DNA of 64,000 bases from Dichetophora obliterata (Eukaryota; Arthropoda; Insecta; Diptera; Sciomyzidae). The DNA lies in NCBI GenBank assembly GCA_963920525.1, contig OY986435.1:223436399-223500398 (forward strand). The letters run 5' to 3'. Shown in pieces: positions 1-10,458 of the stretch; within the stretch, counting starts at the first letter, position 1, and the number at the start of each line of letters is the position of its first letter. A model generated the notes under the pieces. The model was given only the letters and a program-made list of their open reading frames with translations, ran no database searches and had not been told where the DNA came from. A program made the position numbers and the translations under genes.

Positions 1-13
1 AAATCAAGAATAA

Positions 14-80
14 TTTAAACTATTAAATATTTAGAATTTGTATTAAATCATAGAAAATCAACATTAATATACAACTTAAT
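14..80 (+). repeat. Direct repeat, copy 1 (AT-rich)
   Basis: This stretch reappears in the same orientation near 2652-2718, sharing the core AGAATTTGTATT followed by AAATCA and GAAAATCAACAT with scattered changes. It may mark the two ends of an older insertion or be a dispersed repeat. No coding potential is seen. Confidence 0.5.
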
Positions 81-364
81 AAATGGTACGTTTATATGAA
101 ACACACAATGCATAGTTTGCTGACAACGAAACGGTCCGCTTCGAAACGGTCCGATTGGTTATCTGGAACAAAATCAGCACAACAACGAACGACATGATTA
201 CGAACCAAACGAACACACACAACAATAACAACAACCATAAAAACAGCCCTCCAGGAAATGTGAGCATTCCCGTATGTTACCAGGAAACATTCCATGGAAT
301 GTACGAAGCATTCCCCTTTGTTGCACACTCCATTGTTTTTTTTACATAGCATGTCATTAGAGGG

Positions 365-503
365 AACCATTCCTCCCCGCTGTGTTAAAAAGTCATGTGG
401 AAACATTCCTCTCCGCTGTCCTCAAAAGTGAATTGGAAGCAGTCCTCTCCCCTGTTTTAAGAATTAATGTGGAAGCACATTCCTCTCCCTTGTTACGAAA
501 ATG
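365..503 (+). repeat. Minisatellite, about 40-bp unit, four copies
   Basis: Four degenerate units each carry a CATTCCTCTCC-type block, a CTGT-type block and a TGTGGAAGC-type block at about 40-bp spacing. The open frame through it only reflects the repeat. Confidence 0.65.
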
Positions 504-575
504 GATTCGGCCAGGATTCGAACCCGGGACTCCTGAGCGACAGTTGAGCGCGCTACCACTAGACTATCGAATTCT
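503..575 (-). pseudogene. tRNA-Asp-like sequence (tRNA pseudogene or SINE head)
   Basis: Read on the minus strand this has an A-box-like TAGTCTAGTGG, a perfect B box GGTTCGAATCC with a good T-arm stem (CCGGG/CCTGG), and a 7-base anticodon loop CTGTCGC whose centre GTC would be Asp. The acceptor stem pairs at about five of seven positions, but the D and anticodon stems are poorly paired. It is therefore more likely a tRNA-derived pseudogene or the head of a SINE than a working tRNA gene. Confidence 0.55.
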
Positions 576-586
576 ACAATAAGCGG

Positions 587-1006
587 CTAGAAAACAATGA
601 TATTAATATTTTCTATTGTCATTGCTTGACAATAAATAAAATTTTCCAAATGCATTCTTAAAGATGCGGTTTGGAAACAATATAAATACAAAACTTCCCT
701 TAAGCTTCCAAAAGATACGGTTTGGAAACAATATAAATATAAAACTACCCTTAAGCTTTCAAAAGATACGGTGGGGAATGTTTCTTTATCACTTTTAGAT
801 GGAAGCCTTCCGATTTTTCCTGGAGGGAGCATAGCAGCTACTGAAGCAGCTTGTGCATTTCTCATACGATTATATGAATTCTTTTTCTTCTTAGATTTTG
901 CTATTTTATTAGATATTCGTTTTATTCCCACTAAAACTGATATTTTGGCGTTTTTTTTCTTTGCACGATGAATATTAAAGGCTGTAGGTATACCCCAAAG
1001 TGTCAA
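587..1006 (-). CDS. Hypothetical open frame with 17-residue repeats
   Basis: An open frame of about 139 codons without a good ATG (it opens at TTG just after a stop). Its N-terminal half is Lys/Arg rich. The C-terminal half contains two copies of a 17-residue segment ending in LYLYCFQ, which is simply the translation of the 51-bp DNA tandem repeat at 661-776. I recognise no domain and no neighbour suggests a function. It is probably a chance frame through repeat DNA. Confidence 0.12.
   Translation of the reverse strand: MTLWGIPTAFNIHRAKKKNAKISVLVGIKRISNKIAKSKKKKNSYNRMRNAQAASVAAMLPPGKIGRLPSKSDKETFPTVSFESLRVVLYLYCFQTVSFGSLREVLYLYCFQTASLRMHLENFIYCQAMTIENINIIVF
661..776 (+). repeat. 51-bp tandem repeat, 2.3 copies
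   Basis: Units start at about 661, 712 and 763 with AAGATRCGG. Each has TTTGGAAACAATATAAATA and a CCCTTAAGCTT block, and the two full units are nearly identical. Confidence 0.85.
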
Positions 1007-1378
1007 ATATCACTTTGAAAAAATTCGTAAAAATGACCCCCATACAAACCGCGCTGTAAGACGTAATTCTACGTCAAAAATTATGAATTTTCACATTCTT
1101 TATTTTTGTCCATTTTGTGTTTTTGCTTGAATTTTAATGGAAACCTTGATCGAACAAAACGAAAAAGAGTCCCAAAGTTAGATCATGAGATAAACCATCG
1201 ATCATCACATTCTCTGTTGATATATTTTTGAAAAGTATAAGTATTAGAAAATTGGAAACTGGGTTAATATTTTGGACAAAAATTTCAATAAATGCTTTTG
1301 AGATGTCATTGAAGCTATTTTTCAACATGTTTAAAAAAAAATCCCTTCGCTTTTTTTTGGTCATATGTACATATACAT

Positions 1379-1878
1379 TAGGCCGGGTCGATTTGTGGGG
1401 AGGCAAAAAATCGCCCATTGCTCAGTGAAAATCGTATTCTAGGGATCAAAATAAGAAACTTTGCCCAAAGAACTATACCTCTAAAACGAATTCTAATGCC
1501 CCAACTTTTCCGTAGAGTCAAATTTTGAAAAATCCCTCTTTGACCCGTTTAGAGTGCCCCAATCGAGTCCAAATGTATGACCGACCCCTTCTAACTTTGG
1601 AGGGCCGATCCACATATGCTAGTGGCACACCCCCTGGAGCCCCCCTGGGGTATTCCCCATACAACCATTTGTTTGTACAAGGGGTCGGTGATACATTTGG
1701 ACTCGATTGGGGCACTCAAAGAGGGCAAAGGGGGATTTTTCAAAATTTGACCTTACGAAAAAGTTGGGGCATTAGAATTCGTTTTAGAGGTATAGTTCCT
1801 CGGGCAAAGTTTCTTATTTTGATCCCTAGTATACGATTTTCACTGAGCAATGGGCGATTTTTAAATCGACCCGCCCTA
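1379..1878. mobile_element. 500-bp foldback element with 8-bp TSD (hAT-like MITE)
   Basis: The termini are TAGGCCGGGTCGATTT on the left and, read inward from the right, TAGGGCGGGTCGATTT. The inverted arms run about 200 bp each, so nearly the whole element folds back on itself. It is flanked on both sides by the identical octamer ATATACAT (1371-1378 and 1879-1886). An 8-bp TSD with TAGGG-type ends is typical of hAT-derived MITEs. The open frames inside are products of the palindrome. Confidence 0.88.
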
Positions 1879-1886
1879 ATATACAT

Positions 1887-2651
1887 ATAAAATAATAAAT
1901 CATTATAGTAAGGCCTAGTGCTTGAAAATTTGAGGTATTTTTAAGACTTATTTTTTTAAAAGTTAAAATAATGAACAACGATATTTATTTTTTTAAGGCA
2001 TATTGTAACACTCATAAGAAAAATTGTTGAATGTTACTATTCAATTTACCTTAAAAATTAAAACAAAAAATATTATTAATTACTTCAGTTCAGCTATGGC
2101 CGGGACTAGAAAAAATACTGGAAATTTTCAGAATGACGCTCTTTTAAAATTCAAGTTCTAAAAACAGGATTTTTAACGGTTATTCAAAAATAAACGACTT
2201 TTGGAAATTTTGATAGCGAAAGCTACTGGTGTGAATAACATTTTAAAGTTTGAGATGATTCGGCTGAGTAGTTGTTGTTTTTGCTACAACACAATGCGAA
2301 AAAGTAATTTTTTTGACAGCCTGTTCCAACAGCCTGTTGGACTCCATAATAATAACATAAGCATAAAACAAAAGTAAAGCAAAAATACAACAACAACAAC
2401 AGGAAAATGTGAAAGGAAGAAAAACTGAGAAATTGACACTGAAATCTCATCGCCTCTGTGGTGTAGCGCGCTAATGCGCTTGCACGGCGTGTCACAAAGA
2501 TTTTTGATGAAGACTGTAGCAGGGCCGAAATTGCAAAAAAATCAGCTAGTGATGTTTCCTTTTTCATATTGAAAAATTTTGTTGTTGTTTCTTTAGAAAA
2601 ATTCGTTAGAGCAATTAACTGTTCTAACCTGATCTAAAGCTCAATAAACGA
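1887..2651. other. No gene recognised
   Basis: AT-rich DNA with short CAACAA runs near 2385-2400 and a GTGTAGCGCGCTAATGCGC stretch near 2460 that only vaguely resembles a tRNA A box. Nothing else can be supported. Confidence 0.5.
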
Positions 2652-2718
2652 TTTTAAACTATCAAACAACTAGAATTTGTATTTAAATCAAAGAAAATCA
2701 ACATAATAAATAACAAAG
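2652..2718 (+). repeat. Direct repeat, copy 2
   Basis: Partner of 14-80 in the same orientation. It shares TTTAAACTAT, AGAATTTGTATT and GAAAATCAACAT. Confidence 0.5.
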
Positions 2719-2894
2719 TCATATAAAAAACTTTATAAAAAAAATTTCATAAAAACTCTAGACTGCCTTGAAAACGAACATATGTATATTTCAGTCTGTT
2801 ATATTTTGTGTCATTATTTTTTTTTAAATAAATTATGTTCATTACATTAATTTTATAAATATGATATTTATTAAAAAAACAATATACAAAATAG

Positions 2895-3500
2895 AGCTAA
2901 AAAATTGCGATTACGATTAGTAATCAATTAGATTATATTTTGAAAATAATAATAATCATTATAGAATCCTTTAAATTACAAAACTAATCAAAAAGAATCA
3001 AAATTAATCAAGAAAAATAATCCGACTACTTTTAGAAATTATTTTTGATTTTTTTTTTTATTATTTTAAGCATTTTAGACTAAAGTATGGAATATTTTGT
3101 AAAATTTTATTCATAAATTAACATAGATACGTATATAATTATTAAAACAGATTTTCAAAAAACAAGAAAGAAGAAACAAAGTGCTTGGCAAAATAAACAG
3201 AGCAAAGGTTGTAATGCTTTTTTCTCGTTCTTGTTTTTTGTTTTGCAATCGTTGTTAAATAATTAAACATATCTAAGTTTGTTTATCAATAAAATTTAAC
3301 AACATTTTTAGTATTTTAGACTGAAATTTTTAAAATAATCAAAAATAATTTCTAAAAGTATTCGGATTACTTTTTCTTGATTAGTTTTGATTCATTTTGA
3401 TTATTTTCGTAATTTCTGGTAATCGTAATTACTTTTCAATTATTTGAAATCGTAATAATTATATTACGATTGCATACAGAAAAGAATTGTTACTTAATTA
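2895..3500. repeat. AT-rich imperfect inverted repeat
   Basis: The segment around 2985-3085 (ACTAATCAA, AATCCGACTACTTTTAG, AATTATTTTTGATT) returns as its reverse complement around 3300-3400. The arms flank about 220 bp of AT-rich DNA. The outer ends carry further ATTACGATT-type motifs. It is probably an old TIR element; no TSD could be assigned. Confidence 0.55.
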
Positions 3501-3569
3501 CTTATTTCACATTTAAAAAAAAATAATCGAATTGCTTCTGAATACGATTAGTAATCAATAGACTGCGGA

Positions 3570-3765
3570 TGTTCCATATTCTGCATATTGCATACATTCT
3601 ACATATGGTATATATCTTGAATATGCTGCATGTATATTGCATGCGTTACATTTATCAAGCATGCGTTGCATACAACTTGCATACGCTGCATACATCTTGC
3701 ATACAACTTTGCATATAACTTGCATACAATTTGCATACAACTGGCATATGTTGCATATATCTGTG
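3570..3765 (+). repeat. Degenerate TTGCATAC minisatellite
   Basis: More than a dozen variants of a 10-15-base unit of the form TTGCATACAAC or CTGCATACAT. The apparent Cys/Met/Tyr-rich minus-strand frame is a translation of this repeat. Confidence 0.75.
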
Positions 3766-4043
3766 CCGATAAGCATTAATCGCTAAATTCGACTTAAGAC
3801 AGAACTAGGTATTGAAGCTATGTCCGACGCATATAGCACTATGATCACACAATATCTGGAGCTTCTTGCTTCACCTAAGCCAAAACTATGAGACGAAAAC
3901 TAAAGACCCTTTCATATAACTTATATGCCTATTGAAAACTTTGAAGAAAGATTTATCGAAACTTTGAAATTAGACTCAAACCATTCAAAACGAATTTTTT
4001 GTCATCAACCATCAGCTCCGACAATGACCTTAGGGCATAAAAT

Positions 4044-4601
4044 TAGTAATGGGCACTATCGAATGATTTCAACTATCGATAGTTTACTATCGAATGATTT
4101 CAACTATCGAACAATTCGTTCGAATATTTCGTTCATTCATTTACTTTAAAAAATAGTAAATAGTGCACGAAACTATCGAATAATTCACTCATTCATTCGA
4201 ATTAAGCAAATAGTAACTAGTACAAAGAACTATCGTACGATTTTTACTATCGAATAAATTATTCATTCATTCGAATTATAAAAATTGTAGCTAGTAGAAA
4301 GCACATAATTTTTGCTATCAATTCAAGTATTCATTTATTCGACTTAAACACCTCTAACTAGCTATTAACTGATTCGATTTCATTATAATTTCATTCTAAA
4401 AACAAATCAATCAGTTAAACGTACTTTCTCAGTTAAATTTTCGCTACCCACGATTCGTTCATTCAGTTGAAGGTAAGCAAACGAAGTGCAAATGAAAAAA
4501 CTATCGAATAAAACAACTCGAATAAAAAAACTATCGAATAAATGAATGATTTTGAACTATCGAATAATTCGAATTTTTTCATTCGATAGTGCCCATCACT
4601 A
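4044..4601. mobile_element. hAT-type MITE rich in ACTATCGAAT repeats
   Basis: The left end TAGTAATGGGCACTATCGAA pairs with the right end, which reads inward as TAGTGATGGGCACTATCGAA (one mismatch). The flanking octamers are CATAAAAT and CATGAAAT, a 7/8 TSD. The interior repeats ACTATCGAATNATTC many times in both orientations. TAGTGATGGGC-type ends with 8-bp TSDs are typical of hAT elements. Confidence 0.78.
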
Positions 4602-5440
4602 CATGAAATTGCAATGCGTCTCCTTTTTTGTACCAACTGCGAGTAACGGAATTAAATGATGCTTAAATAATCGCATGGCATGCAAAAAATGATGGGATGA
4701 AAATGCTATCTATAATTATTAATAGGAACACTCAATGAAACACATGTGTCCTGTCAGTATTGAAAGGGTTAAGCCGTTATTGCTTATCGACACAGATATA
4801 TTGCATACAACTTTTGCTATAGTTTACTTGTTCACAAAGATGCCGTTTTTAATGGCATGCAAATTAAAATTTTATAAATAGTATTTGATTATTTTGTTTT
4901 GTAACACTGTTGTTATACTATTTTGTAATATTAATTATCAAAAAATTAGATAATTATTAGTCTATGCAACATAATTTTTAATTTTGTCACCGAATGATCC
5001 GCCACTGATTAATATCACAATTTAACAAAGGTACTTATTTCAATAATGTTTGTTATTATTTTTGCTCTCATTTCGTAATATGTGTAACTGTATGAAATTC
5101 ATTCACTCTCTTGTTGTTTATCTGTGGCCTGCTAGTTCGGTATATTTCTGAAAAACTTAATCGAAACTATTACACACACTCTTTAAAACCACACGAATAA
5201 AGGAAAAAATAATGCAACTGTTGATAGATATTAAAAAAAAATCATAAAATTATCTTCATTACAATAAAAACTGAAATTTTTGACTTTTTCAAGTTGAAAA
5301 TTTTTTGCATATACTTTGCATATTTAAAAAACTAGTAAATTCTATACCATACAGGAATATATAGGTAAGTACCGTTAAAACAGATATTTTGGGAAAACAC
5401 ATTTTCTGCATAAAAATCCGCAGTCTAGTAATCGTTATAT

Positions 5441-5954
5441 AACAGCTATGATACAAAACAATATATGAATTTTTATTAGAAATTTAATAGCTTAATCAGT
5501 TTAGTGCTATAAAAATTAAATGGGTTGATATTGCCCTTGGCAATATCAAAATCACGTAACTTTTAAAACGATTATCGCTTGAACGATACTATACCATATT
5601 CAACTACTATCGCGCCAAGCAATCGTTTCGACAATATCATTTGACAGTTGTTTGCCACACATGAAGCTATCCAAACGATATCGTTTAGACGATACATAAA
5701 ATTGAAGGTTACATGATGTAAAAGTATCGTTGAAACGATATCATGAAACGATTCTCGTCGCACGTGATGAGAGCCAAGCTTATATTAGGCCAGGCTTACA
5801 TTAAATTTAAAAGCTCAAAATTGTTCGTTTTTAAGCATTTTGCAAAAGAGTATGCTTTTATCTATTCCCAAAGAAAATCTACTAGTTTTATCGTTTATAG
5901 TAAGTTTTAAATCAGAAAACTGAGCTATATTTATCACAAAATTTTAAAGTTCTT
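5441..5954 (+). repeat. Dispersed repeat family A, copy 1
   Basis: Begins AACAGCTATGATACAAAACA and ends with CACAAAATTTTAAAGTTCTT. A second copy in the same orientation lies at about 56377-56906. The middle holds several ATCGTTT/AAACGAT blocks that form an imperfect hairpin. The two copies differ by small indels. No protein is encoded. Confidence 0.85.
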
Positions 5955-6247
5955 TTACTCAAAAAGTTTATTAGTAAAATTTCTACGAATGATATTCGTA
6001 CAATATACAAAGTACTTTTTGTTGTGATATCTTTACGAATTCTATTTCTGTTTTATACAATAATGATATTCGTTAACAAAAATAAATCAGTTCGTATTAG
6101 TGCATTGTGCGAATGATTGTGTACATATAAATTATAATATTCGTAAATATTTCGTACGAATAACTTGGTAATTTCTTTCATTACATTATGAAATTTTACA
6201 TAAAATTATATATTACATTAGAATATAAGGAACTGTGTGATTGTAAA

Positions 6248-6334
6248 GTGGCTGTGGTCTACTGGTTAAGTGCTTGGCCCGTAACCTAAAGAGCCGAGAA
6301 TCAAACTCCAGCTCAGACAGAATGTTTTTTTTTT
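6248..6334 (+). repeat. tRNA-derived SINE head, copy 1
   Basis: An A-box-like TGGTCTACTGGTTAAG and a degenerate B-box GAATCAAACTCC are followed by AGCTCAGACAGAATG and a T-run. The block GTAACCTAAAGAGCC and the AGCTCAGACAGAA tail match the copy at 46142-46229. The shared tRNA-like head and tail suggest a small SINE family. Confidence 0.55.
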
Positions 6335-7210
6335 GTTCCCTGGATTATCGAACAACTAAAGAATACAAGGAACTGTGTCATTTTTTGATTTCTTTTTGTG
6401 TTCGAAATGCCAAAAACAGGAACTTTAAGAATTTTTGAAAAAAAAATCAAGTTTCAACAGCTAAAAATTTTTCATCCGAATTTTGATCTTTGTAATTTTT
6501 TTTTGCATAAAATAGCTTCAAACTATGCCAGAGTCACCTGTTAAGTTATTTTTTTTAAATTTGTAATTTTTGAATTGTTGACGATTTTTTTCGTGAAAAT
6601 ACCCAAACTCAAACTTTTCAAAATGTTACACCTCTAGTAAAAAATTTCATAACGACCAAGCTATTCAACCTAATCATATAATTTTTTGTATTTGTATTAA
6701 ATGTTGTTTTAGAAAACTTTTCTTTTTTTTCAAAATTGAATTGAAGATTTTTTTTTTTAACTAAAGCCTAGTACTCTGTTCGCTTGCGTGAAATTTCGCT
6801 GGCAACATCTATTTATTTGTTGCGTGAAATTTCTGACTTAAACTTGTTGCGAGAGATTCCCAAGGCAACGTTTCTCAGAGAGACTCAGAGAATAAGTTGG
6901 GAGATTTCATATGATCTCTCTCTTTTCACTTCAAAATAAATAGGCAGTACCAGTGTGACCAGAAGATTTTTGAAAAAATATGCTTTTTGTTAAAAAAAAA
7001 ATATGCTAAATATTCCACTTTCAATTTTTATATTCCACAAAAATATTCCACTTTCAATTTCAAAGATATATATCTAAATAAGTCTAAATATGCATATAAA
7101 AAAAACACAGAAGCAAGTTTCAAAACATTTATTTATTTGATTACTATCGCACTTAAATTTCTTTTCTTCTCCTATAAAAAATTATAAACATTGTTATGGT
7201 TTATTGAATT

Positions 7211-7628
7211 TTAAGTAACGATATACAATATACAAAACTCAAATTCAGGCACATCTTCGAGATCAGTTCTTAAATTGTTGCTTGAATTATTATCATAGAA
7301 ATTCGCATTTCTAAATTTTTTTATTAAGCTATCTGGTATCTGATAGGCATTACAACACTTTTTTTGAGCTTGCAGCCATGTTTTTGCATTCAAAAAATTA
7401 TTTAAGAGTTTTTCTTCCATTCTATTTCGAATTTTCGTTTAAATAAGAAAGATTCATATAACTAAAAATGTTCTCAACCTCAGCATTGCTCAATGGTAAG
7501 CTAAGCGAGAAAAGCACAAATTTTGATAAATCTTCAGATTCCGAACTTTGATCAATAACTTTTTTTTCTGCTTTATTGTTTTGAATCCACATTTTAAAAT
7601 AGTTAAAAGAAATAGCTATTGTTAGCAA
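7211..7628 (-). pseudogene. hAT transposase C-terminal dimerisation remnant
   Basis: Two short minus-strand frames together read like the hAT family dimerisation domain. The upstream frame has LPLSNAEVENIFSYMN, the family's conserved LP(V/L)SNA-E-E-FS-MN signature. The next frame starts NRMEEKLLN, matching the conserved NRM...LN that follows. They are joined by a frameshift near 7420. The N-terminal zinc finger and catalytic core are missing; a MITE lies immediately upstream at 7633. In a complete protein this domain mediates multimerisation needed for transposition. Confidence 0.85.
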
Positions 7629-7632
7629 TAAT

Positions 7633-7973
7633 AGTGGTATTCACGATGTGGTGCATGTGTGATAAATTTTTGCAAAATTTACAATACTTACAACTTATTG
7701 TGATCGAACCTTCAGTAAAGTACATATTGTATTGTAAAGTCAATTATATTAATTTTTATTAAATAAACTTACAACGTAGCCTTTAGCTTGCTCCATGCTG
7801 AGTAGAAATGCTTGTACAATCGGCTGATCTAATACACAACTTGTATATTTTCCACAGGGTTGTATATTGAAAACTGAATTTTGTTTTTGTTATATTAAAA
7901 AATTTACTACATATATCAAATTTATCAAAAATACACAATACAAGGTAAAATACAACACATCGTGAATACCCCT
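7633..7973. mobile_element. MITE family B, copy 1 (nested in hAT)
   Basis: Termini AGTGGTATTCACGATGTG and, inverted, AGGGGTATTCACGATGTG. AAT lies on both sides (7630-7632 and 7974-7976). A second copy of the family is at 14214-14677. It disrupts the hAT transposase region. Confidence 0.85.
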
Positions 7974-8556
7974 AATGTTTTCTTGTGTAAATAACTTACT
8001 ACTGTAACATAATCCATAAAAAAATCTAACCAAACATACATATAAGCAAATTTACTTCACTTTTTAAGCTGCGTGAAGTTATTACATGAATTGCAATAAA
8101 ATTGACAACGAAGAAGTTAACCACAAAATGAGTTCCTTATATTGCGTTTTACAAGGTGGTTCAGAGATAAACAAAAAAAATGTCGATAGCCAAAAAAAAA
8201 CCCATTTAGTAACCAAATAGACATTTTTTTATTGCAACTTTTGTGAATTTTGAAAAATATCATCATACGAAAAATATTCCACTTTTTATGCTGCATATTT
8301 TTATAAAAAAAAATATGCTTCTTGAAGCTAAAATATGCCAAAGTGGAATATAATATTCCACTCTGGTCACACTGGGCAGTACAATTAAATTGTCGTGAAA
8401 AAATGATGCTCAGAAAAATGTTGCAATAATTTCACGCAGCGGAACAGAGTACTGCTCTGACGAACATGTTGTGAAAATTTCCACGCTTGTTTCGCAGCTG
8501 TCACTTTTTATATGGAGATTTGAGTGGAATTTCACATGAAACTGAACAGAGTACTA

Positions 8557-8971
8557 TGCTTACAACAAGAAAAAAAGGATATTTTTCAAAAACTGAAATA
8601 TCACAACTCAAGCAATTTTCATCCGATTGTTATGTTTTACAGCTCATTTTTAGGGACAATTAAATAACAAACAAAGGCTGGGGAGGCCAGTGCCGCCCCA
8701 TGGATCTGATGCTATTATTCAATAAATCGCTTCAATAAAACCATATAACCGTGGTTACACTGTTGTTTTGTAAATTCGTCTAATTTTTACAAGATTCATT
8801 TAAATAATATACCAATTTTATCTCATACTATTAATTAAAATATATCTGATTATATAATTATTCACGGTACAGTTCACCGCAATATTCAAACCGTTATCGT
8901 TCTTTGTGTCATGGACTAGAGCGCCACCCATACGAAAGGCGATGGTATTTCTTCTAATCTTCTGATTAAAT
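8557..8971. other. No gene recognised
   Basis: AT-rich sequence. The part near 8570-8650 resembles 6410-6500 (a TTTTTCATCCGA-type segment), perhaps from the same outer element. Nothing else is supported. Confidence 0.4.
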
Positions 8972-9105
8972 CAGTTTTGTAAACAAAAGACGATTGTTCT
9001 TCCAAAAGCACCGTTGCCGCGCATTTTGACAAAATTCTATCTTACTATAAGCTGCGCGGCATCACCGCTTTTAGAAGAACGAATGTGTTTTGTTTATAAG
9101 ACATT
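8972..9105. repeat. Imperfect hairpin
   Basis: The left arm (GTAAACAAAA, TTGTTCTTCCAAAAGC, GCCGCGCA) is matched in reverse complement by the right arm (TGCGCGGC, GCTTTTAGAAGAACGAA, TTTTGTTTAT), with about 25 bases of loop. Confidence 0.65.
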
Positions 9106-9182
9106 CGTGTCTGAGCCAGAGGAAACCAACGATTTCATTATTATAGAGTTCCTCGAGAGTTCACAGTGCAGTATTTAACATT

Positions 9183-9548
9183 CAAATTTCAGCAAAAAAG
9201 CAACAATTCTATACTCATAATTTTCATGACAACATAGAGCTAAGGAATATATTAGAAACATTTGATCCGGATTCGGAAACATTTTTGTCCCAAGGTTCAA
9301 TAATGCAATTTTTTAAACTGTATTCCACCCACGTTGATAAAATTGTTCTCTGGAACCAATTGAGTGTGGCGAGAGAATATTTGAAACAAAATAAAACAAA
9401 ATCAATTAAAGCTATGGTACAGAGTTTAGAATTGTACAATTTACAGAATTGTTTTGACACTGCCAGTGACTACCGCATTCAACGAAAGATTTTTCTCCAT
9501 TTTAAAGAGAGTTGTACCTTCGTACAACAATGGGATAAGACCGTTTAA
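9183..9548 (+). pseudogene. Possible hAT/ZMYM1-like C-terminal fragment
   Basis: A frame of about 120 codons stays open from about 9183 to the stop at 9548. No ATG is well placed, so it is probably an internal remnant. The part around VLWNQLSVAREYLK resembles the helical spacer just before the dimerisation domain in ZMYM1-like hAT-derived proteins, but the diagnostic SCERSFS motif is absent. The resemblance is weak; it could be an unrelated open frame. Confidence 0.3.
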
Positions 9549-10458
9549 ATCACTTCATGCTGATGGCTGTGGAGCCCGAAATGGTAAAGAAGTTCAACAT
9601 GGAAGATCTCGTTAACGAGTTAATCCAATATATATTTTTCCCGTTAAAGGATTAAATATTTTATTTTTATTTTTAAGTCCATGGATTTAAAGCAGGGCTG
9701 GGCATTCTAACACAGTCACATTTTATTTTGTCTTGTTAGTATTGGTGCTCTCTCGAATAGCGCACACTGAGCGAAATAGTTGTCACAATTATCTAGATTT
9801 GCAAGTTTGTATGTTTATATCCCTACACAAACTGTTCTATGTGTTTATTTTTTATTTTATGTTTTTATTTTTAGTCATCGGTATTGTTTATTATTTCTTC
9901 TATGTCATTATTGCTCCAGCATTTTATTCTAAGTAAATAAATTATGTTAGTTTGCTTCCAGTGGCATACTAAACATTCTGCTTCGCCAGAAAGGTTTTTT
10001 GCGAAACGGAAATCACATTCCAATTGAGATTCAAACATTGTTTTTATTTCAATATTATAAAATTTTATTATATACGAACTCATCAAAATTATAATCAAAA
10101 CTTAAAAAAATTAAGCATAAAGAAAATTATTAATACAAATAATATGAAAAAATAATGCAAAGAATCTTAACAGGCAATATGAAATTTTACAAAATAAAAA
10201 ATATATGCATAAGAATTATGAATCTACAAATGAAAATGTGGGTTTTTTAAGAGTGTAGATAAAGTTTCCGACATAGGTCTTCACAGCATCACCGTCAGCG
10301 AACGACTTTTAAAGTAAATGTATAAAAAATTAATTAACTTTTTTGACAGCCCAAATTAACTCGCCATAAATTTTTTTAAATACTAAATTCTCAAAAGAAT
10401 GGAGCAATTTCTTATAGGTTTTATATCAATATTTGTTCACCGCGCATTTTATGTGTGT
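9549..10458. other. No gene recognised
   Basis: AT-rich sequence. Short frames here lack recognisable motifs and read through T-rich DNA. No repeat boundary could be supported. Confidence 0.4.

Larger units (their letters stand above)
3561..5425. mobile_element. Non-autonomous element with GACTGCGGAT termini
   Basis: GACTGCGGAT at the left end matches ATCCGCAGTC at the right end. The octamer TAGTAATC occurs just outside both ends (3549-3556 and 5426-5433), though four extra bases separate it from the left terminus. The interior holds a TTGCATAC minisatellite, a nested hAT-type MITE (4044-4601) and AT-rich DNA with no gene. Confidence 0.55.
6951..8374 (-). mobile_element. Decayed hAT transposon with exact 8-bp TSD
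   Basis: The ends are CAGTGTGACCAGA and its inverse TCTGGTCACACTG, flanked on both sides by GGCAGTAC (6943-6950 and 8375-8382). Subterminal ATTCCACTTT and AATATGC repeats occur at both ends. At 1424 bp it is too short for a complete hAT. The minus strand keeps only the C-terminal dimerisation part of a transposase, and a MITE has inserted at 7633-7973. Confidence 0.92.
6769..8556. mobile_element. Outer foldback with TAGTACTCTGTTC ends
   Basis: TAGTACTCTGTTC at the left and its inverse GAACAGAGTACTA at the right enclose the hAT element at 6951-8374. A third related block GGAACAGAGTACTGC lies at about 8448. No TSD was found, so the limits are approximate. Confidence 0.45.

Noticed and set aside
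503..575. Functional tRNA-Asp gene
   Set aside because: The T arm and loop are good but D and anticodon stems do not pair well and the acceptor has mismatches.
2440..2500. tRNA gene suggested by GTGTAGCGCGCTAATGCGC
   Set aside because: No B box or T arm follows at the right distance.
6769..8556. hAT TSD for the outer foldback
   Set aside because: Octamers next to TAGTACTCTGTTC (CTAAAGCC and TGCTTACA) do not match.
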